From an uncultured Anaeroplasmataceae bacterium (GTDB taxonomy: Bacteria; Bacillota_I; Bacilli_A; Acholeplasmatales; Anaeroplasmataceae): a stretch of DNA of 64,000 bases. This document shows positions 25,305-33,890 of this stretch, piece by piece (position 1 is the stretch's first letter; every line of letters starts with the position of its first letter). The notes beneath the pieces were generated by a model. That model searched no databases and was not told where the DNA came from. It was given only the letters and a program-made list of their open reading frames with translations. The stretch lies in contig CAJTTN010000001.1 of NCBI GenBank assembly GCA_910579215.1, positions 248,001 through 312,000 of the forward strand. The letters are read 5' to 3'. The position numbers and the translations under genes were made by a program.

Positions 25305-27045
25305 CTTCTTCCTCCTCACTTTTATTTTGTAGATGATATACCTCCTGGTATATTTCATTTGCTTTAAGAAGCTCTTCATGAGTGCCTACAGCATCAATAT
25401 GTCCACCATCTAAAACAATAATTCTATCTGCTGACTCTACAGAAGAAATTCTTTGGGCAATAATAATCTTAGTAGTATTAGGAATACTTTCCTTAAATGC
25501 CTTACGAATCATCGCATCTGTTTTCGTATCTACAGCACTTGTTGAATCATCTAAAATTAATATTTTAGGATTCTTTAAAAGTGCTCTAGCAATACATAGC
25601 CTTTGCTTTTGACCACCAGATACATTCGTTCCTCCCTGATCTATATGTGTATCATACTTTTCAGGAAAGGATTCAACAAATTCATCTGCACAGGCAAGCT
25701 TACAGCAAGCCCTTACCTCTTCAAGCGTTGCATTAGGATTACCCCAACGCATATTTTCTAAAATCGTACCTGAAAATAAAACATTCTTTTGTAATACTAC
25801 AGCTACATTGTCTCTTAGGGTTTTCAAATCGTATTCCTTAACATTTTTTCCACCTACTAATACTTCTCCCTCTGTCGTATCATATAAACGAGATAAGAGA
25901 TTAACAAAGGTTGTTTTTGAGGCACCAGTACCACCTATAATTCCAATCGTTTCCCCTGATTTAATTTTAATATTCACATTTGCTAAGGCAAATTTTTGAG
26001 CAGTAACAGAATATTTAAAGGAAACTCTTTTATATTCTATTTCACCATTTTCAACCTTATAGATTGGATGTGGAGGATTTTTGATTGTACTTTCTTCTTT
26101 CAATACCTCTACAACTCTTTTCATAGAGGTAATAGAAAGGGAAAGCATAACAAAAATCATAGATAACATCATAAGGCTCATTAAAATCTGAGTACCATAA
26201 GTAATTACAGCAGAAATATCGCCAATTTCTAATTCCGTTTGATTAGTAGAGACAATGAGATAACCACTAAAATAAGAAACTAAGGTTAAAGACAAATACA
26301 TAAAAAATACCATAACAGGATTATTCCATGCCACAATGCGTGAGGCCTTTGTAAAGCCTTGTCGAATATCCTCTGAGGATTTTCTAAATTTTTCTTTTTC
26401 ATAGTCTTCTCTTACATAGGTTTTTACAACACGTATCCCCTTCACATTTTCTTCTATAGATTCGTTTAGCTTATCATACTTATGGAACACCTTATCAAAA
26501 GCTGGCATTGCAAGCTTAATTATAATAAAGAGAATCGTTCCTAAAACTGGAATAATTAGTAAGTAAATCAAAGCAATTTTTGGCGATATTACAAAAGAAA
26601 GGATAATAGAAAATATCATCATTAGAGGAACACGGACGGTAATTCTTAAGATCATTCCATACGCCATTTGAATATTAGCTACATCTGTCGTCATACGTGT
26701 AACTAGACTTGCTGAGGAAAAACGATCTATATTTTCAAAGGAAAAATCTAATGACTTATAATACAAATCTCTTCTTAAATTTTTTGCAAAGCCTGCAGAG
26801 GCAACCGCACCAAATTTGCCTGACAAAACTCCAAACAATAAGGAAAACATTCCGAGTACTATAATACTTACACTTAAAATAATGATTAATGTTGTGTTTG
26901 GTGTTTCCTCCTTTGCCTTATTTAAAATATAAGTCATTACTAGGGGAATCATACATTCCATAACGACCTCTAATGCTATAAACAAAGGAGTAAGAATAGA
27001 GGCAACTTTATATTCTCTAATACTTCTCATTAATGTCTTTATCAT
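25285..27045 (-). CDS. ABC exporter subunit, degenerate-site half (pair 3)
   Basis: A 586-residue half-transporter with six membrane helices and an ATPase domain whose Walker A reads GGTGASKTT (Ser where Gly is usual), signature VSGGQKQ and Walker B ILILDDSTSAVD with Asp instead of Glu. Both changes mark it as the non-canonical half. Its start overlaps the MarR gene in ATGA, so regulator and pair are one operon. Confidence 0.9.
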   Translation of the reverse strand: MIKTLMRSIREYKVASILTPLFIALEVVMECMIPLVMTYILNKAKEETPNTTLIIILSVSIIVLGMFSLLFGVLSGKFGAVASAGFAKNLRRDLYYKSLDFSFENIDRFSSASLVTRMTTDVANIQMAYGMILRITVRVPLMMIFSIILSFVISPKIALIYLLIIPVLGTILFIIIKLAMPAFDKVFHKYDKLNESIEENVKGIRVVKTYVREDYEKEKFRKSSEDIRQGFTKASRIVAWNNPVMVFFMYLSLTLVSYFSGYLIVSTNQTELEIGDISAVITYGTQILMSLMMLSMIFVMLSLSITSMKRVVEVLKEESTIKNPPHPIYKVENGEIEYKRVSFKYSVTAQKFALANVNIKIKSGETIGIIGGTGASKTTFVNLLSRLYDTTEGEVLVGGKNVKEYDLKTLRDNVAVVLQKNVLFSGTILENMRWGNPNATLEEVRACCKLACADEFVESFPEKYDTHIDQGGTNVSGGQKQRLCIARALLKNPKILILDDSTSAVDTKTDAMIRKAFKESIPNTTKIIIAQRISSVESADRIIVLDGGHIDAVGTHEELLKANEIYQEVYHLQNKSEEEEDEKKKN

Positions 27046-27476
27046 TTCAATTCCTCCTTTATATTCTTTTTCATTCTTCTTATGTATTTTACAAACTGCT
27101 CTAATTCAAAAGAGGTAAATCCTTGAAGTAGCTTTGCTTCAAATTCAATCTTTTCACGTGTCATCGTTTCATAAAGTTCCATACCTTTAGGCATAATATG
27201 GATACTTTTGATTCGACTATCTTGTTCTAAAATTTTTCGTGTTATTAATTGATTTTCCTCCATATGAGATAAAACGATAGATGCCGTAGATCTTGTAATT
27301 CCTAAAACCTCTTCAATTTGCTTTTGCGTAATCAACTCGTTTTGATGTTCCATTAAATAAACAATAATATACCCATTACTTCCAGTTAATTTATTTAAAA
27401 TTTCTGTTGTTTTCAAATTTGTAAAGTGTCTATGAATCATATTGTTGAGATTTTTAATTTCTAAGCCAATATCCAT
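27042..27476 (-). CDS. MarR-family regulator of ABC pair 3
   Basis: About 144 residues with helix-turn-helix TQKQIEEVLGITRSTASIVLSHMEENQLI and wing EQDSRIKSIHIMP, flanked by dimerisation helices. ATG at 27476 is preceded by AAGGAGG at nine bases; the frame reaches a TTG at 27497 that overlaps that ribosome site. Probably represses the exporter genes it overlaps. Confidence 0.9.
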   Translation of the reverse strand: MDIGLEIKNLNNMIHRHFTNLKTTEILNKLTGSNGYIIVYLMEHQNELITQKQIEEVLGITRSTASIVLSHMEENQLITRKILEQDSRIKSIHIMPKGMELYETMTREKIEFEAKLLQGFTSFELEQFVKYIRRMKKNIKEELK

Positions 27477-27509
27477 AAAAGCATACCTCCTTCTCAATCG
27501 TTTCTTTCT

Positions 27510-27538
27510 ATTATAGAATTATAATTGTTTGAAGTCAA
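27510..27538 (-). promoter_or_regulatory. Promoter of the MarR-ABC pair 3 operon
   Basis: Minus strand TTGACT (plus 27533-27538), 17 bases, TATAAT (plus 27510-27515). An inverted repeat ATTATAATTCTATAAT (27510-27525) overlaps the -10 box and may be the operator. Confidence 0.75.
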
Positions 27539-27587
27539 TCATTTAATTTTTAAATTAAATATGTAAACGAATTCAATATTTATAAAA

Positions 27588-27608
27588 AAATAGGAGATTC
27601 TCCTATTT
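27588..27608 (-). terminator. Terminator of the Sel1-repeat gene
   Basis: Perfect inverted repeat AAATAGGAGA/TCTCCTATTT (27588-27597, 27599-27608) with a T-run on the minus strand. Confidence 0.8.
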
Positions 27609-27619
27609 AAAATTCATAA

Positions 27620-28984
27620 TTATGAGCTGAAAAGACGATTCATAATCTTTTTAGCATTTTTATTTCCATAGAGGCATGCTTGGGTAAGCCAATTCTCTGC
27701 TTCTTTTCTATTTTTCTCTACGCCTGTACCATAAAGATAGCATAAGCCTAAATTGTACATAGCACCTGCATTCTTATATTTTGCTGCCTTAAGATACCAT
27801 TCTACTGCTCTTTCATCACTTTGTTCAATTCCTTTTCCGCTATGATAGAAATAACCAACATTAAGAATAGCCTCAGCATCCTCATGCTCTGCAGCCTGTA
27901 AAAATAGTTGAAAGGCTCTTTTATAATTTTTTCTAACGCCATTGCCTTCGCTATAGCATTGAGCCAAATTATAGATTGCTTCTACACTTCCTTGTTCTAT
28001 AGCCTTCTTATACCAAAATACAGCTTTTTTAGAATCTGGAGTTACACCATCTCCTAAGTCATAGCAATAGCCAAGATTATACATAGCATCTCCATGTTTC
28101 TGGTTTGCAGCCCTAGTAAAGCATTCAAAGGCTTTAGTAAGATTTTTAGTAACACCTACTCCATTAGAATAGCACTTTCCTAAATTGTTTAATGCTATAT
28201 CATAATTTTCACTAGCTGATCTTTCATACCAATAAGCTGCCTTAGGAAGACTTTTTCTTATGCCTTTTCCTTGCTCATAGCAGACTCCAACAATATTTTG
28301 AGCAACAAAATCCCCATGAAGAGCAGCACGCTTATACCACTTAAAGGATACCTCAGCATTAATTTCTACTCCAAGACCATGATCATAGCAATACCCTAAT
28401 TGATATTCTGAATCCACATCCTGCTTTCTTGCCGCTTTTTTATACCAATAAATCGCTTTTTGATAGTCCTGCTGGACAATATCGCCATAAAAATAATCAT
28501 CAGCTAATACCCATTGTGCAGCAGAATTTCCATGCTGTGCTGAACGTTCATACCAAAAAAAAGCTTTATCTATATCTTTAGAAATACCATAGCCTACCTC
28601 ATAGCAATAACCGATTAGGAATTCTGCATCCTTTTCTTTTTGTTTAGCTGCCTTTTCCATCCAATAAAAGCTCAATTCTAAATTTTTGCGAACACCTTTT
28701 CCATGATAATAGCAGTTGCTTAAATTGAATTGGGCAGCACTATTATTTTTTTCAGCAGCCTTTCTATACCAAAATACTGCTTTTCTATAATTCCTTTCTA
28801 TACCCTCTCCATCATAGTAACAATTTCCTAAGTTGTTTTGGGCATCTAAATGATTTTGCTTTGCTGCTTTCTCATACCAAAAAACAGCTTTTTCATACTC
28901 CTGCTTCTCATATAAAGCATTTGCTAAAGCATATTGCGCCTTTTTATCTCCACTTTCTGCTAATAAAATTTCTTCATTTTTCAT
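27620..28984 (-). CDS. Sel1/TPR-like repeat protein
   Basis: A 454-residue protein made almost wholly of about twelve 36-residue Sel1-like repeats, each near A..YNLG.CY..G.GV..N..KA..WY.KAA. No signal peptide, membrane helix or catalytic domain. Sel1 repeats form alpha-solenoids that scaffold protein-protein contacts; in bacteria they appear in signalling and envelope regulation. Partner unknown. The gene is isolated: 120 bases to the MarR promoter and 140 bases to ttcA. The repeats are protein-level, and the DNA copies have diverged. Confidence 0.9.
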   Translation of the reverse strand: MKNEEILLAESGDKKAQYALANALYEKQEYEKAVFWYEKAAKQNHLDAQNNLGNCYYDGEGIERNYRKAVFWYRKAAEKNNSAAQFNLSNCYYHGKGVRKNLELSFYWMEKAAKQKEKDAEFLIGYCYEVGYGISKDIDKAFFWYERSAQHGNSAAQWVLADDYFYGDIVQQDYQKAIYWYKKAARKQDVDSEYQLGYCYDHGLGVEINAEVSFKWYKRAALHGDFVAQNIVGVCYEQGKGIRKSLPKAAYWYERSASENYDIALNNLGKCYSNGVGVTKNLTKAFECFTRAANQKHGDAMYNLGYCYDLGDGVTPDSKKAVFWYKKAIEQGSVEAIYNLAQCYSEGNGVRKNYKRAFQLFLQAAEHEDAEAILNVGYFYHSGKGIEQSDERAVEWYLKAAKYKNAGAMYNLGLCYLYGTGVEKNRKEAENWLTQACLYGNKNAKKIMNRLFSS

Positions 28985-29126
28985 TGACTCACCTAGTATA
29001 ATGGAATAAATTAAGTAATCATATTTTATAAAATACTTTCTAAACTAAGATTCTTACTAAAGGATACCCTTGATCATAATATAACAAAAAAATACACTTT
29101 CCACAACTTAAATACTAAATTACAGA

Positions 29127-29957
29127 TTAATTTTCATCATATTCATCTAAAAAAGATATTTCCTTATTATGCAGCTTATAGCCGATGACCTTATCAACAT
29201 TTACATTGAAGGGTGCTTTAAATATATTTTTTTCAACAAAAGGGTTATATTTTAATAAATCCTTAATCAGTAGCTTAGTATCGTAACGCTTTGAGCCTGT
29301 TAAATCCTTACTTTTATTTATATCTTCAGTAAATTTACAAGCACAATTTAAAAAAACAAGCTCATTATAATTGACCCAACGCTGTATATCTCTTTCCCTT
29401 ATAAAATACATTGGTCTAATTAATTCCATTCCCTCATAGTTATCAGAGTGTAGCTTAGGCAGCATCGTTTGAAAGGATCCATTGTTTAGCATATTCATAA
29501 GAGTTGTTTCAATGACATCATCATAATGGTGCCCTAAAGCAATTTTATTACATCCTAATTCCTTAGCAAGCTTATACAGAGCACCTCTACGCATTTTTGC
29601 GCATAAATAACATGGTGTCTTAGTTTGGGCATTTGCTATTTCAAATATATCTGTATTTTTAACTATTGCATCAATATGTAATAGATTGAGATTGGATTGG
29701 ATCAACTTTAAATTTCTTTCATTATATCCTGGATTCATAACTAAATAGGTAACCTCAAATTCAAAATCTGAATGTCTTTTTAACTCCTGAAATAGTTTAG
29801 CTAGAAGCATAGAATCCTTACCTCCTGATATACAAACACAAACCTTATCCTTAGGCTTTAACAGCTGAAATTCCTTTAAGGCTTTGACAAAAGGAGCCCA
29901 CAAATGAGCTCTATAGGTTTTTATAATTGTTCTTTCTATTTCTTGATGGCGTTCCAT
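29127..29957 (-). CDS. TtcA/TilS-type PP-loop ATPase (tRNA thiolation-like)
   Basis: An N-type ATP pyrophosphatase with PP-loop ISGGKDSMLL, a CYLC pair followed by KMRRGALYKLAKELG and GHHYDDVIETTLMNM, the hallmarks of the TtcA/CTU1 family that adenylates and 2-thiolates a cytidine or uridine in tRNA; a further NCAC lies in the C-terminal half. Cysteines probably hold an iron-sulfur cluster. Start chosen at ATG 29957, which has GGAAGG just before it; another ATG seven codons upstream has no ribosome site. The exact tRNA position is unproven. Confidence 0.85.
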   Translation of the reverse strand: MERHQEIERTIIKTYRAHLWAPFVKALKEFQLLKPKDKVCVCISGGKDSMLLAKLFQELKRHSDFEFEVTYLVMNPGYNERNLKLIQSNLNLLHIDAIVKNTDIFEIANAQTKTPCYLCAKMRRGALYKLAKELGCNKIALGHHYDDVIETTLMNMLNNGSFQTMLPKLHSDNYEGMELIRPMYFIRERDIQRWVNYNELVFLNCACKFTEDINKSKDLTGSKRYDTKLLIKDLLKYNPFVEKNIFKAPFNVNVDKVIGYKLHNKEISFLDEYDEN

Positions 29958-30123
29958 AAACCTTCCTATCCTTATCATTAAATTATTCTTTTTTATCCAT
30001 CTTTAAGAATACAGTTAAAGGCTTTGGATAAAACGTATAGAATGATGTTAAACTATTTTTTAGTTTTCTTTTATTATATCTAAATTGTACTTTCTTGTCA
30101 ATTTTACAATATTCCATAAAAAA

Positions 30124-30139
30124 AGGACGTTTCCGTCCT
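30124..30139 (-). terminator. Terminator of the D,D-carboxypeptidase gene
   Basis: Hairpin AGGACG/CGTCCT with a T-run on the minus strand; overlaps the stop codon region. Confidence 0.75.
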
Positions 30140-31301
30140 ATACTAATAATTTTAAACATATCGATTTTAATAGCTCAAAGAAATTTTTTCGTTCTATAGT
30201 TTCTTTACTTCCTAGCTTTCCTTCTAAAACCTGTTTTCCATCTAGAAATACTGTAGCTTTTCCTTCACAGATAGAATCCTTAATTTCATAGGTATATTCT
30301 ACTTCAAACTTTTGCTTACTATCCTTTTTAGAAAGATAGAAAACATCTTCTAGAACAACAACATTGACTCTATTTTTATAAAGAATATGGTCAATAGATT
30401 CAACAACCTTATCCTTAGCAATCACTTTTTCTAATTTATAGTTTGCATACCCCCAACGCAAAAGCTCTAAGGATTCTGCATTTCTAGTCGTTGGCTTATC
30501 ATAACCAAATACAACAGTAATAAGTCCCATATTATCTTGCTTCATATGAAGTGTGATGCAATACTTAGAAAAGGAGGTATATCCTGTCTTTAACCCATCT
30601 AAATATTTTACTCGGCCTATCATCTTATTTGTGTTTACTAGCCAAAAGGGCTTTGCAGTATCCTTACGAATGTAATCCTCTTGAAGGTTGGTATAATTCA
30701 AAACATCAGGATACTTCTTTATAAGATGATTTGAGATCATTGCTAAATCATAAGCAGATGTATAATGGTTTTTACTAGACAATCCTGTGCAATCAGAAAA
30801 ATGTGTATTTTTTAAACCAAGTGCTGCTACCTTATCATTCATTTTTTGTACGAATTGTTCTTCTGAACCAGCAAGATGCATAGCCATAGCAATAGCCGCA
30901 TCATTTGCTGAAGCAATGCAAATGCACTTCAATAGCTCATCAACATTTATTTCATCTCCAACGGATAAAAATGCCTTAGATCCTTCCACCTTAGTAGGCT
31001 CCTCTGTTATAGTAAGCATTGTATCCTTTGTAATTTGTTTAGCTTCTAATGCTTCATAAATTAATAAAAGTGTCATAATTTTGGTCATAGAGGCAGGAGG
31101 AAGTCTTCGATCCTTTTCCTTATCAAATAATACTTTATTAGAACTTGTTTCTACCAAAATGGCAGATGTACTTCCTCCACATAAATCTGGTGCTACTGTA
31201 TCTGTAGGTACAGTATCTTCTATCTGATCTGTAGCATTTCCTGTTAATGAAAAAAAGCAAAGGCTTACTATTAATACTATCGCTAATAAAAATTTCTTCA
31301 T
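30138..31301 (-). CDS. Serine-type D-Ala-D-Ala carboxypeptidase (PBP5/DacF-like)
   Basis: Trims the terminal D-alanine from peptidoglycan pentapeptides outside the membrane. The 387-residue product has a signal peptide, active-site SxxK SMTK (Ser71, Lys74), SxN SAND, and KTG in GLKTGYTS. The C-terminal ~110 residues form the beta domain and end in an amphipathic helix typical for membrane anchoring. GGTGAT precedes ATG 31301. It is a single gene with its own terminator. DacF is tied to spore cortex and DacA to growth; I cannot say which applies. Confidence 0.92.
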   Translation of the reverse strand: MKKFLLAIVLIVSLCFFSLTGNATDQIEDTVPTDTVAPDLCGGSTSAILVETSSNKVLFDKEKDRRLPPASMTKIMTLLLIYEALEAKQITKDTMLTITEEPTKVEGSKAFLSVGDEINVDELLKCICIASANDAAIAMAMHLAGSEEQFVQKMNDKVAALGLKNTHFSDCTGLSSKNHYTSAYDLAMISNHLIKKYPDVLNYTNLQEDYIRKDTAKPFWLVNTNKMIGRVKYLDGLKTGYTSFSKYCITLHMKQDNMGLITVVFGYDKPTTRNAESLELLRWGYANYKLEKVIAKDKVVESIDHILYKNRVNVVVLEDVFYLSKKDSKQKFEVEYTYEIKDSICEGKATVFLDGKQVLEGKLGSKETIERKNFFELLKSICLKLLV

Positions 31302-31350
31302 GTATATCACCAGTAAAGTATATGTAATAAAAGATAAATTAGAACAAAAA

Positions 31351-31368
31351 AAGAGACCTAAGCCTCTT
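31351..31368 (-). terminator. Terminator of the DUF368 gene
   Basis: Short hairpin AAGAG/CTCTT overlapping the end of the gene, followed by seven Ts on the minus strand. Confidence 0.6.
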
Positions 31369-32233
31369 CTTCTAAACTATCATTTCTTCTATTTCTTTTT
31401 GTGAACCAAAACAGGATAACAGACAATATGATAATACAAATAAAACAACCGATTCCAACACCAATATGTAGTGGTGTAAGTAAATCCTTAAAATCAAAGG
31501 CTAAGAAAAGACCAATGATGGAAGCAATAACAAATCCTACAATAGCCCATTTTGTTTGATGAACAAAGCGCTTCAACAAAAATCTCATGAGCTTAGCTAT
31601 GGAAAAGAATCCAACAAGTAATCCAATAGCAAATAACAATAAAATTACTATGGAATCTAATGGTGTTGTTAGTATATTTGAAATTGTATCTAAAAGTGGT
31701 TTATATAAGCCTATAATTAATAATAGCATAGAGCCACTAATTCCTGGTATAACTAATGCAACAGAGGCTAAAATACCAGAAATAAATAATAGAGGATACA
31801 TATACCAAGCCATATTTAAATTCAAGACTATATCGTTTCCCAAAGGAATAAAGCATAAACCAATACAAAGACAAAAGGCGAATAGTGAACATAAAATATC
31901 TATTTTATGTAATCCTGTTTTATAAGCTTCTAAACACATTTTTGGACATGAAACTAGCATAAGAGCAACAAAAGTCATACATAGTTCAAAAGGAATATGC
32001 TCAATAGCTAGCTTCAATGGAAAATACATTGCCATAAATGCAAGAATCATTCCCAAAAGAAAAGGTAGCAAAAACAATAGCCCTTTTTTTAACTCTTTTC
32101 GTAAACTACTTATTCTTAATATTAACTCATCATAAATTCCTAATAAGACAGCTAAAGTTCCTCCACTAACACCAGGAATAATCATACCAATTCCTACGAC
32201 AGCACCTTTAGCTATAAGCTTTAAATATTTCAT
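31358..32233 (-). CDS. DUF368 undecaprenyl-phosphate translocase (PopT family)
   Basis: A 291-residue polytopic membrane protein with the DUF368 motifs GMIIPGVSGGTLAVLLGIYDELI near the start and VIPGISGSMLLLIIGLYKPLL near the middle, an inverted-repeat arrangement of re-entrant loops. DUF368 proteins recycle undecaprenyl phosphate from the outer to the inner leaflet for cell-wall precursor synthesis. Its neighbour downstream is the D,D-carboxypeptidase, also a wall enzyme, but each has its own terminator. Confidence 0.92.
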   Translation of the reverse strand: MKYLKLIAKGAVVGIGMIIPGVSGGTLAVLLGIYDELILRISSLRKELKKGLLFLLPFLLGMILAFMAMYFPLKLAIEHIPFELCMTFVALMLVSCPKMCLEAYKTGLHKIDILCSLFAFCLCIGLCFIPLGNDIVLNLNMAWYMYPLLFISGILASVALVIPGISGSMLLLIIGLYKPLLDTISNILTTPLDSIVILLLFAIGLLVGFFSIAKLMRFLLKRFVHQTKWAIVGFVIASIIGLFLAFDFKDLLTPLHIGVGIGCFICIIILSVILFWFTKRNRRNDSLEEEA

Positions 32234-32337
32234 AAACTGCTCCCTATTCTTTATAAAGAATATACATAATTATAGCACAGATCATCTAGAAACAAAACAA
32301 TAAATGACAAAAATATACAAGAAATAAAAATTATTGA

Positions 32338-32883
32338 TTACTTTGATAGTTTTTTCTTAACCTTTATCTTATGCTTAGATAACCCATAAAAGAATTGCTC
32401 CACATCCTTTGGATTTTGAAAAGCAGACTTCTTGCAGATGTAAATTTCCAAAGCTGAAATAACAAAGGATATCCTATCCTCATACTCTATAATTTGCTTT
32501 AGGGCAGTATAAGGATATTCTATGCGATTCACCTTTGAACCAATTTTTACTAAAAGCTGAAAGCTTTCCTCTTTAAAAGTAAAGCTATTGGTCAATCCTT
32601 TTTCAGCTAATGCTGGATTTTGTTTTTGCGTTCTTCTTTTAATAGAAGCTATGGAATACGTATTGATTGCAGCTAAGGAAAAACCAAAGGCAATAAATAG
32701 ATATCCTAAAATTGTTGAATCCTGTTCGTTTCCTAGACTAAGAACTACTGCTAGTGTGATTATACCTACTAAAAGTAATAAGCTTGAAAAAATGTATTTT
32801 TTATAATAGTATTTTTTAGAGGTTAGAACTATCTCCTCTATTGCTTCTTCACCAGATAATATTGTAGTATTCTTGAGTATCAA
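32338..32883 (-). CDS. YcxB-like membrane protein
   Basis: A 181-residue protein with two membrane helices (about residues 30-50 and 62-82) and a C-terminal soluble domain ending in KVNRIEYPYTALKQIIEYEDRISFVI, the PH-like fold of the YcxB family. The family has no assigned function. The C-terminus is lysine-rich. It is a single gene facing the divergent tRNA pair. Confidence 0.7.
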   Translation of the reverse strand: MILKNTTILSGEEAIEEIVLTSKKYYYKKYIFSSLLLLVGIITLAVVLSLGNEQDSTILGYLFIAFGFSLAAINTYSIASIKRRTQKQNPALAEKGLTNSFTFKEESFQLLVKIGSKVNRIEYPYTALKQIIEYEDRISFVISALEIYICKKSAFQNPKDVEQFFYGLSKHKIKVKKKLSK

Positions 32884-32972
32884 TTTTTAATCCTCCTTGA
32901 TTTGAAACAATTATACCATATAAAATATACCTTTAGCAAGATAAAGAAAGCGTAGAAAAATTGAAGAATTGC

Positions 32973-33001
32973 TTTACAATTTTAATAATTTATGATACAA
33001 T
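32973..33001 (+). promoter_or_regulatory. Promoter of the tRNA pair
   Basis: TTTACA (32973-32978), 17 bases, TACAAT (32996-33001), 20 bases before the first tRNA. Confidence 0.8.
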
Positions 33002-33020
33002 TCAATATGCGATTTAATAT

Positions 33021-33095
33021 AGCAGTTTAGCCAAGCGGTAAGGCAACGGACTCTGACCCCGTCATTCATAGGTTCGATCCCTATAACTGCTGCCA
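33021..33095 (+). tRNA. tRNA-Gln (anticodon CTG), with encoded CCA
   Basis: Cloverleaf by eye: acceptor arms AGCAGTT/AACTGCT, D-arm with AGCCAAGCGGTAAGGC as in bacterial tRNA-Gln, anticodon loop CTCTGAC giving CTG, T-loop GGTTCGATCC, discriminator G and genomic CCA at 33093-33095. The anticodon stem ACGGA/CCCGT has an A31-C39 mismatch; the usual tRNA-Gln(TTG) has T39. CTG decodes CAG, which TTG can also read, so this may be a diverged extra copy. Confidence 0.85.
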
Positions 33096-33100
33096 ATAAT

Positions 33101-33174
33101 GCTTGCTTAGTTCATCGGTAGAACGTATCCATGGTAAGGATAAAAGGCTAGTTCGATTCTGGCAGTGAGCACCA
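33101..33174 (+). tRNA. tRNA-Thr (anticodon GGT), with encoded CCA
   Basis: Acceptor GCTTGCT/AGTGAGC (two G-T pairs), D-arm GTTC/GAAC, anticodon stem TATCC/GGATA around loop ATGGTAA (anticodon GGT), T-arm GCTAG/CTGGC around TTCGATT, then A and CCA. The loop matches tRNA-Thr(GGU), but the D-arm is short and Gly-like and position 32 is A, which is unusual. It lies 5 bases after tRNA-Gln, in the same transcript. Confidence 0.78.
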
Positions 33175-33186
33175 GTTAAATTAAAA

Positions 33187-33209
33187 CCTCTTAAGAAGAG
33201 GCTTTTTTT
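33187..33209 (+). terminator. Terminator of the tRNA pair
   Basis: Hairpin CCTCTT/AAGAGG (33187-33192, 33196-33201) followed by seven Ts. Confidence 0.88.
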
Positions 33210-33228
33210 GTTTCGTATAAAATAATAA

Positions 33229-33247
33229 TCCCCCCTCAACAGGGGGA
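33229..33247 (-). terminator. Terminator of efp
   Basis: C-rich/G-rich hairpin (TCCCCC/GGGGGA) beyond the efp stop, with a T-rich minus-strand tail. Confidence 0.7.
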
Positions 33248-33282
33248 ATTTTCTAATTGTTATCCACTTCTATGCCTTGTAC

Positions 33283-33828
33283 CTAGGCTCTAGACACATA
33301 GGTTCCATCTATTGTAGAAACAACCACACTAGTACCAACTTCTAAAAATGCAGGAACAGTAATTTCTAAATCGGTCTCTAGGATAGCTTTTTTCCGATCG
33401 GATCCCTTAACTGCTGGAGGAGTTTCCTTTATTTTTAAAGTTACCTTATCAGGAAGACTAACACCTAATATTTCTCCTTCATAAAAGGTAATGCTCACAT
33501 TAGCTCCCTCTAAAATAAATTTCTTTTCCCAAGCTAATCTCTTCTCAGCTATTTCTATTTGTTCATAGGTTTCCATATCCATAAAGGCCAAGGCTTCTCC
33601 TGTATTATAAATATATTGCATTTCCTTTCGTTCAATATAACATCTTTTAAATGCAGAATCACTTCCCTTTAAGGCTGTTTCCGTAACTGATCCAGTTCTT
33701 AAATCCTTCATTTTCACACGCACATAGGCCACTTTATTTTGAAGAACATGCATGAATTCTAGAATTTGCATAAGCTTACCATCATATTCTATTACCATTC
33801 CATTTTTTAAATCATTTGTTGCAACCAT
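33283..33828 (-). CDS. efp: Elongation factor P
   Basis: EF-P enters the ribosomal E site and relieves stalling at polyproline. The 181-residue protein has the three beta-barrel domains and the family C-terminal signature, here TFYEGEILGVSLPDKV followed by LEVGTSVVVSTIDGTYVSRA. The tip loop that carries the modified lysine is unusual: HVLQNKVAYVR with Lys32 in the place of the common HVKPGKGxAFVR. The lysine is kept but its PG and G neighbours are not. GGAGG precedes ATG. It lies just downstream of eno, separated by a terminator. Confidence 0.96.
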   Translation of the reverse strand: MVATNDLKNGMVIEYDGKLMQILEFMHVLQNKVAYVRVKMKDLRTGSVTETALKGSDSAFKRCYIERKEMQYIYNTGEALAFMDMETYEQIEIAEKRLAWEKKFILEGANVSITFYEGEILGVSLPDKVTLKIKETPPAVKGSDRKKAILETDLEITVPAFLEVGTSVVVSTIDGTYVSRA

Positions 33829-33856
33829 TTGTATCCTCCTTTCAATTCAAACAAAA

Positions 33857-33874
33857 AGGAGGAATGCTCCTCCT
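33857..33874 (-). terminator. Terminator of eno
   Basis: Perfect hairpin AGGAGGA/TCCTCCT with a T-run on the minus strand, between eno and efp. The same sequence supplies Shine-Dalgarno-like bases on the plus strand only. Confidence 0.8.
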
Positions 33875-33890
33875 AAATGTTTAATTTTTA

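Noticed and set aside
27620..28984. Possible DNA repeat array
   Set aside because: The periodicity comes from Sel1 protein repeats; DNA copies differ and there is no conserved spacer-repeat structure of a CRISPR array.
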